NCBI GenBank assembly: GCA_943333125.1
Contig: CALQSB010000007.1
Span: 1-64,000 of the forward strand
Direction: 5' to 3'
Length of the DNA: 64,000 nt
Origin: Chitinophaga pinensis
GTDB taxonomy: Bacteria > Bacteroidota > Bacteroidia > Chitinophagales > Chitinophagaceae
The translations under genes and the position numbers were made by a program. A model generated the notes under the pieces. That model saw only the letters and a list, made by a program, of their open reading frames with translations. It made no database searches and was not told where the DNA came from. Each line of letters opens with the position of its first letter. Positions within the stretch are counted from its first letter, which is position 1. Below, in pieces: positions 56,149 through 64,000 of this stretch.

Positions 56149-57252
56149 TTGGAAATTCTTTTAAATAGTAACAAAAATCTGGCCAAAATTAGGATCTTAC
56201 TCGGTCCGCTCGATTGGGGCCTCGGTCATGCAACCCGCTGCATACCTCTGATTCGTGAATTTCAAAAACAAAATATCGAGGTGATTATTTGCGGTGAAGG
56301 TCCGGTTTCAATATTAATTAAGCAGGAATTTCCCGAAATAAAAATATTGCCACTACAAGGATATCATATAAAATATAATGCGAATAAAAAAGGATTTATA
56401 TTAAAAATGATATTACAGCTACCAAAAATTTATCTGGCGGCGAGAAGGGAACATCAGTTTTTAAAGAAAATAGTTCCCCAATATCAAATAAATGGAATTA
56501 TTAGTGATAACCGACTGGGATTTTATCATAAAAATTGCAGTTCAGTTTTTATCACACATCAGCTGCGGATACAATCAGGCTGGAAATGGATAGATGCGTT
56601 GATTCAAAAAATCAATTATTATTTTATCAATCAGTTTAATGAATGCTGGATTCCTGATGTGGCTAAAGAAAACAATTTTGCTGGTAAACTTTCTCATCCT
56701 CAGCGATTGCCAAAAATCCCATTGAAGTATCTGGGTTTACTTTCGCGATTTAAAAAAAATACAGCACAAAAAAGAACGCCACTAACTATTCTTTTATCTG
56801 GTCCCGAACCTCAGCGCACCATTTTTGAAAATATCATTGTTGAACAATTGAAGGAAATAAATTTTCCGGTTACATTGGTTCGTGGGTTACCACAGCAAAA
56901 AACTCCGTTATTATTACCCTTTAAAAATGTAACTCAGCATAATCATTTAACTGGAAAAGAATTGAACAGGTTATTAGAGGAATCGGAAATGGTATTAGCA
57001 AGATCAGGTTATTCAACAGTTATGGACTTGCTTACTATTCAGCAAAAAGCAATCCTGGTTCCAACACCCGGCCAGACAGAACAAGAATATCTCGCTACAT
57101 ATTTATTTCAACATCATTATTTTTATACGGCTTCGCAGAACCATTTCAATTTAAAAAATGAAATTAAAAAAGCCAATGAATTTGAATTCAAATTGCCTTC
57201 AATAACAGAAATGGATAGGAGAGATATAATTGACTGGGTTAGTAATTTATAA
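56149..57252 (+). CDS. GT28/MurG-like glycosyltransferase
   Basis: The 367-residue protein uses a TTG start: the glycosyltransferase core begins KIRILLGPLDWGLGHATR soon after and no ATG lies before it. It has the GT28-type GHATR (about 24-28), RIQSGWKWID, LSGPEPQRTIFE and ARSGYSTVMDLL with QTEQEYLA at the C-terminal donor site. It therefore resembles MurG but is not the canonical peptidoglycan enzyme. The acceptor is unknown. Confidence 0.82.
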   Translation: MEILLNSNKNLAKIRILLGPLDWGLGHATRCIPLIREFQKQNIEVIICGEGPVSILIKQEFPEIKILPLQGYHIKYNANKKGFILKMILQLPKIYLAARREHQFLKKIVPQYQINGIISDNRLGFYHKNCSSVFITHQLRIQSGWKWIDALIQKINYYFINQFNECWIPDVAKENNFAGKLSHPQRLPKIPLKYLGLLSRFKKNTAQKRTPLTILLSGPEPQRTIFENIIVEQLKEINFPVTLVRGLPQQKTPLLLPFKNVTQHNHLTGKELNRLLEESEMVLARSGYSTVMDLLTIQQKAILVPTPGQTEQEYLATYLFQHHYFYTASQNHFNLKNEIKKANEFEFKLPSITEMDRRDIIDWVSNL

Positions 57253-58476
57253 TTATTCTTCTGCAATAACTATTCCTGTTTCGTCTTTTTTATTACTTCC
57301 AATAATAGATCCACAATTCAGGGTATGAATCAAAAATCCAGATTGGTTTCTGTATTTCATAAATAGATCAATAATCATAAAATAACTCATTTCTTGTTGG
57401 CAGAACAAAACATAATTTATTTTTTCTTTTTTGATTACCGCTGCAAGATTTTTCAAATTTCCATTTGCTAATTCATTATCACTATGAGTAGCGGTAATTC
57501 TTCCACTGATCACAAAAGGTTTTTTTGAAAACTTGATCAACTGAATCATTTCGTTGAAACGCTGATGCCCGGCTACAATGAGTAAGGAAGAGGCTTTCCG
57601 GGAAATAGGATTACTTTTAAAAGCGTTTAAAAACATACGTTTTATTCCTGAAAAAAACCGGCTGACAGAAACAGCGCAATACATAAGCAATTGCGTGGCT
57701 TTTTTTTCTGAGTAGTGTTTTTTCACAAACATTTTCATAGCGCCATAAAAATGTTTCAAATAATCCGGAGTGTTTTTTTGAGTACTTTCTCCCTTAAAGT
57801 GAATGATATCTGTTTCAGCAAAATAATAATTTTTAAAACCTGTTTTTTTTATTCTATAGCTGAGGTCGATATCCTCACCGTACATAAAATAATCTTCATC
57901 AAAACCTACAACTCTGTTCAATACTTTTCTGGACAACATCATGAATGCACCGGAAAGTACTTCAACAGATGCTGTTTTGTATTCATCCAAATGGCCGGCA
58001 TAATATTTTGCGAATTGTTTTGACTCGGGAAAAATTTTGCAAAGTCCGGTCATTTTATAAAAAGAAGCCATTGGTGTTGGGAAAGAACGTTTACTTTCTT
58101 TAAGAAAATTTCCGGCACCATCAATCATGTGTACACCAATGGCACCACAATCTGCATGAGTAGAAAAAAAATTCAGACATTTTTCAAAACAATCTTCCGC
58201 AACAATGGTATCGGGATTTAAAAACAACACACAATCTCCTTTGGTTTCTTTGAGCGCCAGGTTATTGGCTTTTGCAAAACCAAGATTGGCTTCATTCCAA
58301 AAATATTTTACTTCTGCAAACCTTCCTTCCAGATAAGCTTTACTTCCATCTGTTGAAGCGTTATCAACAACAAAGATTTCAGCATCAATATTTTTACATG
58401 CTTTTCTCACAGAACAAAGACAATGCTCCAGAAAATATTTGACATTATAATTAACAATGATGATTGAGAGTTTCAA
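57253..58476 (-). CDS. GT2-family glycosyltransferase with C-terminal domain
   Basis: This 407-residue protein has a GT-A core with SIIIVNYNVKYFLEHCL, VDNASTDGS, the metal site FLNPDT and YGEDIDLSYRIKKTG. It resembles rhamnosyltransferases such as WbbL. A C-terminal part (about 290-407) is extra and Rossmann-like (LLIVAGHQRF, AVIKKEKINYVLFCQQ), with no assigned role. It converges with the MurG-like gene with zero bases between. Confidence 0.84.
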   Translation of the reverse strand: MKLSIIIVNYNVKYFLEHCLCSVRKACKNIDAEIFVVDNASTDGSKAYLEGRFAEVKYFWNEANLGFAKANNLALKETKGDCVLFLNPDTIVAEDCFEKCLNFFSTHADCGAIGVHMIDGAGNFLKESKRSFPTPMASFYKMTGLCKIFPESKQFAKYYAGHLDEYKTASVEVLSGAFMMLSRKVLNRVVGFDEDYFMYGEDIDLSYRIKKTGFKNYYFAETDIIHFKGESTQKNTPDYLKHFYGAMKMFVKKHYSEKKATQLLMYCAVSVSRFFSGIKRMFLNAFKSNPISRKASSLLIVAGHQRFNEMIQLIKFSKKPFVISGRITATHSDNELANGNLKNLAAVIKKEKINYVLFCQQEMSYFMIIDLFMKYRNQSGFLIHTLNCGSIIGSNKKDETGIVIAEE

Positions 58477-58589
58477 ATTGTTTATTTGAACACGAATTAC
58501 GCAGTTTTAAACCAATCATCAAAAAAAAGATTCAAAGGTGATCCGTTTATTTTGGGATAAGTGTCCGAAATCATAAATCGTTAAATCAT

Positions 58590-58597
58590 TATCTTTG
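58590..58597 (+). promoter_or_regulatory. Candidate -7 element TATCTTTG of the phosphatase gene
   Basis: TATCTTTG matches TAnnTTTG and stands four bases before the ATG. A transcript from it would have a near-absent leader. No -33 TTTG is visible. Confidence 0.4.
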
Positions 58598-58601
58598 CGG
58601 C

Positions 58602-59375
58602 ATGTATAAAAATACGTTGCTGAATGCCGTTCAGGCCGGAGCTGTTCAATTACAACATTATTTCAATGGCAATTTCAAAATCACGAATAAAGAAGGGATT
58701 AACAATCTCGTTACTGAAGCGGATCATGCTGCAGAAAAAGCCATAATAACAGTAATACAGAACGATTTTCCGGATCATTTTATTTTAAGTGAAGAAACGG
58801 GTGAAATTAAATCAGATAGTGAACTTAAATGGATAATAGACCCTATTGATGGCACCGTAAATTTCTCTACGGGAATTCCAATTTGTTGTGTGAGTATTGG
58901 GTTGGAAAAAGACGGAAAAATGATTTTAGGTGCTGTGTATAATCCTTTTATGAATGAATTGTTTTTTGCACAAAAAGGCTTAGGTGCTTATTTAAACGAC
59001 AAACAAATTCATGTGAGTCAGAAAGACACAGTTATTAGAAGTTGTTTGGTGACAGGATTTCCATATACTTACCTCGATAGTCCTAACGGTCCTTTACAGG
59101 TGTTTTCAAAATTGGTTCGGCAAGGTATTCCGGTAAGAAGATTAGGCAGTGCTGCAATAGATCTTTGCTGGGTTGCAGCAGGACGTTTTGATGGATTTTA
59201 TGAACATAAACTACAGGCTTGGGATAGCGCAGCAGGATTTTTGATGGTTGAAGAAGCCGGTGGAAAAGTAACCGATTTCGAAGGGAATTATTATTCACCT
59301 TATCAACCTCATTTACTTGCCACCAACGGAAAAATTCATGAAGAGCTTCTGGCTTATGTAAGAGGAGAAAAATAA
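58602..59375 (+). CDS. Inositol-monophosphatase-family phosphatase
   Basis: This 257-residue enzyme has the IMPase metal site: EETGE (Glu64-Thr-Gly-Glu), WIIDPIDGTVNF with both metal Asp, and WDSAAGFLMVEEAGG. It is likely a Mg2+-dependent phosphatase on inositol phosphate or a sugar phosphate; the family also includes SuhB. The thiamine kinase gene follows after 25 bases, so the two are probably one transcript. Confidence 0.92.
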   Translation: MYKNTLLNAVQAGAVQLQHYFNGNFKITNKEGINNLVTEADHAAEKAIITVIQNDFPDHFILSEETGEIKSDSELKWIIDPIDGTVNFSTGIPICCVSIGLEKDGKMILGAVYNPFMNELFFAQKGLGAYLNDKQIHVSQKDTVIRSCLVTGFPYTYLDSPNGPLQVFSKLVRQGIPVRRLGSAAIDLCWVAAGRFDGFYEHKLQAWDSAAGFLMVEEAGGKVTDFEGNYYSPYQPHLLATNGKIHEELLAYVRGEK

Positions 59376-59400
59376 TAAACTACATTTTAAAAATAGTATA

Positions 59401-60429
59401 ATGGATCAAAGAACGGAAATAGGTGCTCTCGGAGAATTCGGATTAATTGAACATCTTACCAAAAATATCGAATTCAAAAATGCCTCTACATTACTCGGTG
59501 TAGGAGATGACGGCGCAGTGATTGATCATTTCGGAAGACAAACGGTATTATCTACAGACTTGTTGATTGAAGGCATTCATTTTGACTTGTCGTATACGCC
59601 TTTAAAACATTTAGGATATAAATCAGTGATAGTGAACCTGAGTGATATTTATGCTATGAATGCCACGCCAACTCAGATACTATTAAGTATTGGTTTCAGC
59701 AACAGATTCAGTCTGGAAGCGCTCGATGAATTTTATGCAGGTGTTAATGCAGCTTGCGAAGCCTATCATGTTGATTTGATTGGCGGAGATACCAGCACTT
59801 CTCAAAAGGGATTTATTATTAGTATAACTGCTGTTGGAGAAGTAATTCCAGATAGTTTTGTGAAGAGAAGTGGCGCAAATGTGAATGATTTAATTTGTGT
59901 CAGTGGGGAATTAGGATCAGCATTTCTTGGATTGACGTTATTGGAAAGAGAGAAAAAAATATTTGAAGAAACTGGCGCACAACCTGACTTGGAAGGCCAG
60001 GCGCTAATTGTTGGCAGATTATTGAAACCAGAAGCCAGGAAAGACATTATTGAATATTTTGCAGAATCGGAAATCGTTCCGACGAGTATGATTGATATAA
60101 GTGATGGACTAAGCAGTGATATCTTGCATATCTGTAAGCAAAGTAATGTGGGTTGTATTTTGTATGAAGACAAATTCCCTTTCAATGAAGAAGCTAAAGC
60201 ATTTGCTTATAAACTTGAACTTGATCCTACAGCCTGTGCATTAAGCGGAGGAGAAGATTATGAATTGCTTTTTACTGTTTCACAGGCTGATTATGAAAAA
60301 ATAAAAATCAATCCTTCCATTTCTGTTATAGGATATATTGCAGAAGCTACCGAAGGCAAACATCTGATAACAAGAGCTGGAAACAAACATGAGCTAATTG
60401 CGCAGGGATGGAACCATATCAAAGCATAA
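59401..60429 (+). CDS. thiL: Thiamine-monophosphate kinase
   Basis: This 342-residue PurM-like ATP-dependent enzyme phosphorylates thiamine monophosphate to thiamine diphosphate. It has GVGDDGAVI (33-41), STDLLIEGIHF, LIGGDTSTS and DISDGLSSD, all typical of ThiL, and SGGEDYELLFT near the C-terminus. The length is typical. It is 25 bases after the phosphatase gene. No other thi gene is in the window. Confidence 0.94.
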   Translation: MDQRTEIGALGEFGLIEHLTKNIEFKNASTLLGVGDDGAVIDHFGRQTVLSTDLLIEGIHFDLSYTPLKHLGYKSVIVNLSDIYAMNATPTQILLSIGFSNRFSLEALDEFYAGVNAACEAYHVDLIGGDTSTSQKGFIISITAVGEVIPDSFVKRSGANVNDLICVSGELGSAFLGLTLLEREKKIFEETGAQPDLEGQALIVGRLLKPEARKDIIEYFAESEIVPTSMIDISDGLSSDILHICKQSNVGCILYEDKFPFNEEAKAFAYKLELDPTACALSGGEDYELLFTVSQADYEKIKINPSISVIGYIAEATEGKHLITRAGNKHELIAQGWNHIKA

Positions 60430-60436
60430 ACTGATT

Positions 60437-60868
60437 TTATTCTTTACAAAGATTCAGCTGATTTAAAATACAATCTATCATTCCTTCTGATTTTTCCGAG
60501 TCGAAAATATGGGCATCTATTTTTTTTATACAACTACAAAATCTCAGCAACCCTGTATTGTCGCAATTAAACCGTTCATTAATATTATTGCTTAAAGCAA
60601 CAAAACTGATATTGCCTGAAAAATCGGTTTGATATAAAATGTGAGAAACCTTCTCTTGCTCATCTATCAGTAATTGTAAATTGGTGTAAGGATTATTAAT
60701 GTCGAATTTTTGAGCACCCAAATCATTACAGAATTTTATGGCAGTGTAGTTACTCATAATTAATTGAGCAGGTTCGGCTAACCTTAATTGTTGTTTGAAT
60801 ATTTTTTGTGCATTTAGATTTGATAATAAAATGGTGTTGATTATTAACAGGGTAAGGTATTTTCTCAC
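60437..60868 (-). CDS. Exported protein of unknown function
   Basis: This 143-residue protein has a signal peptide with cleavage near NLNAQ and a mature part with four Cys near the C-terminus (FNCDNT, FCSC, MIDCIL) that may form disulfides. No domain is recognised. It is five bases after the next gene on the same strand, so the two form a transcript. Confidence 0.62.
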   Translation of the reverse strand: MRKYLTLLIINTILLSNLNAQKIFKQQLRLAEPAQLIMSNYTAIKFCNDLGAQKFDINNPYTNLQLLIDEQEKVSHILYQTDFSGNISFVALSNNINERFNCDNTGLLRFCSCIKKIDAHIFDSEKSEGMIDCILNQLNLCKE

Positions 60869-60873
60869 GGGGA

Positions 60874-61476
60874 TTAATTTAATGTATGTAAAGGGTCAAT
60901 GCAGATAATAAAGACCTCGGCATTGGAATTATTTGATTTATTAATTGCTAAAATATCTTTATACAGACTGTCATAATAGGTTCCTGTAGCGTAAGTATAA
61001 ACAAGGAATATTTTTATTTTCTTTTGAAATGCGCTGATATTAAAAACGGCATCATTTTTCAGATATCTCAAAGTGTAAGAAGAAATATTTTTCACTTTTA
61101 CTAAAATGCTGTCGGGATAAGTTGATAGTGAAAGATTTAATGCTACTTCATTTTGAATTCTTCCCATGCAGGAAGTGTTTTCAGAAAGAAACCGGCTTCT
61201 GTTGATGCAGATACTGTCGTTTAGATAACATCCCTGATAAATAACAGAGCTGTCTTGCTGAAGTTTTTCTAAATAGAAATTCAGATAACTTGCCGAATCA
61301 AGATAGAGCAATTGATTTTCATCAAATATTTTTTTTCTGTTTAGGTAATTTAAAAAAGATTGCTTGTCTTTGAAATTAAAATCTCTTTCGAGATGATATT
61401 TTTTTACGGCGTACATTTTACAGGCCACAAATCCAAGACAGAAAAACAACAAAAAAATCAGTTTAATTTTTTTCAT
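60874..61476 (-). CDS. Lipoprotein of unknown function
   Basis: This 200-residue lipoprotein has a lipobox VAC (Cys19) after a strongly hydrophobic stretch. The mature part has a paired-Cys segment (GCYLNDSICINRS, ENTSCM) and a C-terminal ICIDP. No known domain is seen. It is followed after five bases by the 143-residue exported protein; they may be linked functionally. Confidence 0.64.
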   Translation of the reverse strand: MKKIKLIFLLFFCLGFVACKMYAVKKYHLERDFNFKDKQSFLNYLNRKKIFDENQLLYLDSASYLNFYLEKLQQDSSVIYQGCYLNDSICINRSRFLSENTSCMGRIQNEVALNLSLSTYPDSILVKVKNISSYTLRYLKNDAVFNISAFQKKIKIFLVYTYATGTYYDSLYKDILAINKSNNSNAEVFIICIDPLHTLN

Positions 61477-61497
61477 TTTATTTTTTTAACGTGATAT

Positions 61498-61531
61498 AAA
61501 AAAAGGCAACGCCAACCCGACGTTGCCTTGT
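61498..61531 (-). terminator. Rho-independent terminator of the Cys-rich exported gene
   Basis: On the minus strand a 9-bp perfect stem (AAGGCAACG with CGTTGCCTT, 61503-61511 and 61521-61529) is followed by a T run; the loop is GC-rich. It lies just past the stop at 61538. Confidence 0.82.
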
Positions 61532-61537
61532 TGGTGT

Positions 61538-62023
61538 TTAATACAGGCTTAGCATAACCACAAATTCATCTCCGATTACAGTCACGGGATAAATGCCTCC
61601 TTTTACAAATTTCTCCAAGCCATTGGAAAACTTAAATGACAACATCTTGTCATCTAGTTCAAAAGTAGAAAGATCTGTCTTATCAAATCCTTTTTCAAGT
61701 TTGATAGCTGTTGGAAAATGCAATTCTGCAGTTTGATTGGTTAATTTTGTCCAAACCATTATTTTATCGGCTTTAATGAAACCTTTGCCAGTACAACTGT
61801 TACAAGTCACACTTGCCGTAAATCTCAAACACAGCCCAAGTCCGCTCAAACATCCTGTTCTGGGTTTGTGAAAGTTCAATAAATCCAGTGAAATATTTAA
61901 AGAAGGACAAGTTCCTGCCGGACAATAAGGAAAACCATCAGTAATATCCGGGCTTGTTTTTGTTGACTGGGCAAACCCTGATATGGAAGCCAGCATCATG
62001 ATAATAAAAAAGAATTTTTTCAT
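61538..62023 (-). CDS. Cys-rich secreted protein of unknown function
   Basis: From the ATG at 62023 the 161-residue protein has a clear signal peptide (KKFFFIIMMLASISGFAQ); the frame is open to 62056 but the longer start spoils the signal. The mature part has CPAGTCP, TGCLSGLGLCL and TCNSCTGKG (six Cys), then a beta-rich tail ending FVVMLSLY. It is divergent from the XRE regulator across a palindrome-containing gap and has its own terminator. Confidence 0.68.
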   Translation of the reverse strand: MKKFFFIIMMLASISGFAQSTKTSPDITDGFPYCPAGTCPSLNISLDLLNFHKPRTGCLSGLGLCLRFTASVTCNSCTGKGFIKADKIMVWTKLTNQTAELHFPTAIKLEKGFDKTDLSTFELDDKMLSFKFSNGLEKFVKGGIYPVTVIGDEFVVMLSLY

Positions 62024-62338
62024 GTCGGTAAAATTTTGTTTTAATAATTGCCACATGTTAAATCACCCTGTGACATTGAATTTGGTTATTGCTTACTCTT
62101 GTTTTCGGTTTTCGGCATTCCCCGATCAATGGCCATTGATGATGTAAAATTGCAATTCTTAAAACTATTTATTTAAAAAAACCACTGAAGTATCTTCAAT
62201 GGAAAGCTAATTTTATTCAGCATGATTTGGAGAAGAAAATCAACGAGAAAAAAAAGTTATTTTCTCTTTTACTAGAGAAGATATTCCTATGGTAAAAATG
62301 TAATTACAAAAGATATTTGCATTTAAAATTCTAAAACA
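62024..62338. other. 315-base divergent promoter region with a 16-bp palindrome
   Basis: The region separates the Cys-rich secreted gene (minus) from the XRE regulator (plus). It contains a perfect 16-base palindrome (62125-62140), a TGAAG-TAT-CTTCA dyad (62186-62198) and AT-rich stretches. No coding frame is supported. Confidence 0.6.
62125..62140. promoter_or_regulatory. 16-bp perfect palindrome ATCAATGGCCATTGAT (operator candidate)
   Basis: The sequence is identical to its reverse complement over 16 bases. Its site between divergent genes, one of them an XRE-type regulator, makes it a plausible operator. Binding is not shown. Confidence 0.5.
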
Positions 62339-62764
62339 ATGAAAAAGAAAACAAATGTTGGTGGATACGATAGAATAAAAATCGGATCCAATATCCGCAA
62401 GTGGAGAAGCATTAAAGATATCAAACAGAAAGACTTGGCTTCAGCAATAAAGTTGTCGGAAGCGGCTATCAGTAATATGGAAAATAATTTAACGGATATT
62501 ACGATGAGCCAGCTGGAAGATATTGCCATAACACTGGAAATAGAACTCGATCAGCTTTTTAAAGATCCACAGGAAACTATTAATGAAAAAAAATACACCA
62601 CTTCGGAAAATGAAGGATCTCAGACCCGTGTTATGGATAAAGAACTCGTTTATGCTTTGATTGGAAGCATTCAGAAAAAAGACGAACAATTAAAATCTGT
62701 AATCGACAATGTGATGCACAATATGAACAAAATCTCCAATTCGAATCATGCTGTTTCTATCTGA
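62339..62764 (+). CDS. XRE-family transcriptional regulator
   Basis: This 141-residue protein has an XRE/Cro-type helix-turn-helix (about 15-75: IGSNIRKWRSIKDIKQKDLA, LSEAAISNMENN, MSQLEDIAITLEIELDQLF) and a helical C-terminal part with a possible dimerisation coil (VIDNVMHNMNKIS). It faces a 16-bp palindrome and a divergent secreted gene. The S41 peptidase starts 57 bases downstream. What it senses is unknown. Confidence 0.85.
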   Translation: MKKKTNVGGYDRIKIGSNIRKWRSIKDIKQKDLASAIKLSEAAISNMENNLTDITMSQLEDIAITLEIELDQLFKDPQETINEKKYTTSENEGSQTRVMDKELVYALIGSIQKKDEQLKSVIDNVMHNMNKISNSNHAVSI

Positions 62765-62821
62765 TTAAAATTATCTTTTACGCTAAATAGTTTAATTTTA
62801 TGTTTTGATTCTATTACTCGC

Positions 62822-64000
62822 ATGCGACATTTGAATATACTGTTTGTTATTATTGGTTTGTTTTTATTTCAATCCTGTAGGGTAAATAAAAATAATTTTA
62901 CCAGTAGCAAACTATATCCTAAGGAATCTCTTCAGTCGGATTATACAGTAATGAAAAATATTCTGGAGTCAAAACATCCTTCTCTTTACTGGTACACTTC
63001 AAAAGACAGCATAGATTATTATTTTGATTATTATTATCAACGCATACAAGACAGTATGACTGAGCAGGATTATGCCTGGCATGTACTGGCGCCGATGATT
63101 AATAAAATTCATTGTGGTCACACTTCTATATCTATGAGTAAAGCCAATAAAAAATGGTCGAAAAATAGAAAGTTTCCATCTTTTCCACTAGAGTTTAAAA
63201 TATGGAATGATACAATGGCCGTTACTGCCAGTTTATTAAAAAACGATAATATTTTCAAAAGAGGAACGATTGTAAAAAGTATAAATGGAGTAGATGTAAA
63301 AACCTTAATCTCTAAAATGCTCGATTATTTACCCGAAGACGGTTATGCGCATAATGTAAATTATATCAGGCTAAGTGCCGGTTTTCCAGTCCTGCATAAA
63401 TATATTTTCGGACTCAGTAAAGAATACACCATTACTTATATTGATTCTCTTGACCATTTATCGACAGTTAAAATCCCTTTGTATATACCGGCTCAAGACA
63501 GTTCATTAATAAGCAAAAAAGATCAAAAAAATGTTGGACCAAAAATCAAATTTAAAAAAATCGAGTCTTTACGTTCTTTCAAAATAGACAGTACGGGTTT
63601 ATTTGCTGTGATGAAACTGAATACATTTTCCAACGCCCGACTGAGGTCTTTTTTCAGAAGATCTTTTAAAACGATGAAAGAGAAAAATATTCCTAACCTG
63701 ATAATTGATATCAGATTAAATGGAGGAGGGAATGTAAATTCTTCTACTTTATTGACAAGATACATTTCCAAAGCACCTTTTAAAGTAGCTGACTCTGTTT
63801 TTACTCATACCCAAACGCTTTCTCCTTATTCGAAATATTTTAAATGGAAATTTTTAAACAATATTGAATTGTTTTTAATTACTAAAAAGAAAGCAGATCA
63901 TAACTATCATCTCACTCCGTATGAAAATATATTTTATCAGCCCAAAACAAAAAATCATTTTGAGGGCAACACTTATGTATTAATCAATGGTCCCAGTTTT
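62822..64000 (+). CDS. S41-family peptidase, lipoprotein (3' end outside window)
   Basis: The 393 codons visible start with a lipoprotein signal (lipobox QSC, Cys19), then a region with GHTSISM and a PDZ-like segment (about 125-190, including RGTIVKSINGVDV). The C-terminal S41 (tail-specific protease) core follows, with DIRLNGGGNVNSS. The window ends at VLINGPSF, just where the serine nucleophile motif of this family would lie, so the catalytic serine is outside. The lipid anchor places it outside the cytoplasm. Confidence 0.86.
   Translation, partial: MRHLNILFVIIGLFLFQSCRVNKNNFTSSKLYPKESLQSDYTVMKNILESKHPSLYWYTSKDSIDYYFDYYYQRIQDSMTEQDYAWHVLAPMINKIHCGHTSISMSKANKKWSKNRKFPSFPLEFKIWNDTMAVTASLLKNDNIFKRGTIVKSINGVDVKTLISKMLDYLPEDGYAHNVNYIRLSAGFPVLHKYIFGLSKEYTITYIDSLDHLSTVKIPLYIPAQDSSLISKKDQKNVGPKIKFKKIESLRSFKIDSTGLFAVMKLNTFSNARLRSFFRRSFKTMKEKNIPNLIIDIRLNGGGNVNSSTLLTRYISKAPFKVADSVFTHTQTLSPYSKYFKWKFLNNIELFLITKKKADHNYHLTPYENIFYQPKTKNHFEGNTYVLINGPSF

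Noticed and set aside
62024-62056. Longer start of the Cys-rich secreted gene
   Set aside because: It would add polar residues before a standard signal peptide that begins at the second ATG.

Overview
The window looks like a chromosomal segment from a low-GC member of the Bacteroidota, probably Chitinophagaceae/Sphingobacteriales-like. The evidence is a type IX secretion (T9SS) sorting tail, many Bacteroidota-style lipoproteins (SCK/SCN lipoboxes), a TamL-type lipoprotein assembly factor, a short-LID adenylate kinase, TAnnTTTG promoter elements, and almost no Shine-Dalgarno sequences (the hsp20 gene is a clear exception). I see no tRNA, rRNA, insertion sequence, prophage or CRISPR array.

Region 1 (1-10.4 kb) is an envelope and secretion island. 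Two tandem metallophosphoesterases are on the minus strand, one cut by the window edge. On the plus strand follow an IPT-PEBP lipoprotein, a YHYH-domain protein with an internal lipobox, an alpha/beta-hydrolase lipoprotein, a YtcJ-like amidohydrolase lipoprotein and three outer-membrane beta-barrel proteins. Region 2 (10.6-16.4 kb) is signalling and stress: a soluble PAS histidine kinase overlapping a receiver-CRP response regulator, a small helical protein, Hsp20 and an ABC-F ATPase. Region 3 (16.5-20.2 kb) holds a secreted hydrolase and a YadA-head-like repeat protein that end in the same short tail module. A structured leader lies between them.

Region 4 (20.2-35.2 kb) is a surface-polysaccharide locus: a Wzx-like flippase, a methyltransferase, three GT4 and one GT2 glycosyltransferases, a Wzy-like membrane protein on the opposite strand, RmlB, RmlA, a left-handed beta-helix acetyltransferase and two asparagine-synthase-type amidotransferases. 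Region 5 (35.3-40.4 kb) is a hexuronate operon (SDR fructuronate reductase, UxuA, UxaC) ending with a secreted two-domain esterase. A convergent MFS transporter and a small membrane protein follow.

Region 6 (42.4-54.1 kb) is a minus-strand run: adenylate kinase, DinB-like protein, PaaZ, an enoyl-CoA hydratase, a very large TamB and TamL. Region 7 (54.4-64 kb) is mixed housekeeping: an aminotransferase, two small genes including an unlisted 41-residue lipoprotein, a MurG-like and a GT2 glycosyltransferase, an inositol-monophosphatase-like enzyme with ThiL, three orphan exported proteins, an XRE regulator facing a 16-bp perfect palindrome, and a truncated S41 peptidase at the right edge.

No single complete novel defence or mobile system is evident. 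The most unusual elements are the PEBP/YHYH lipoprotein pair, the structured leader before the YadA-like gene, the shared C-terminal tail in two unrelated exported proteins, and the two-domain esterase attached to uronate catabolism. All family assignments are from reading the sequence; no database search was run.
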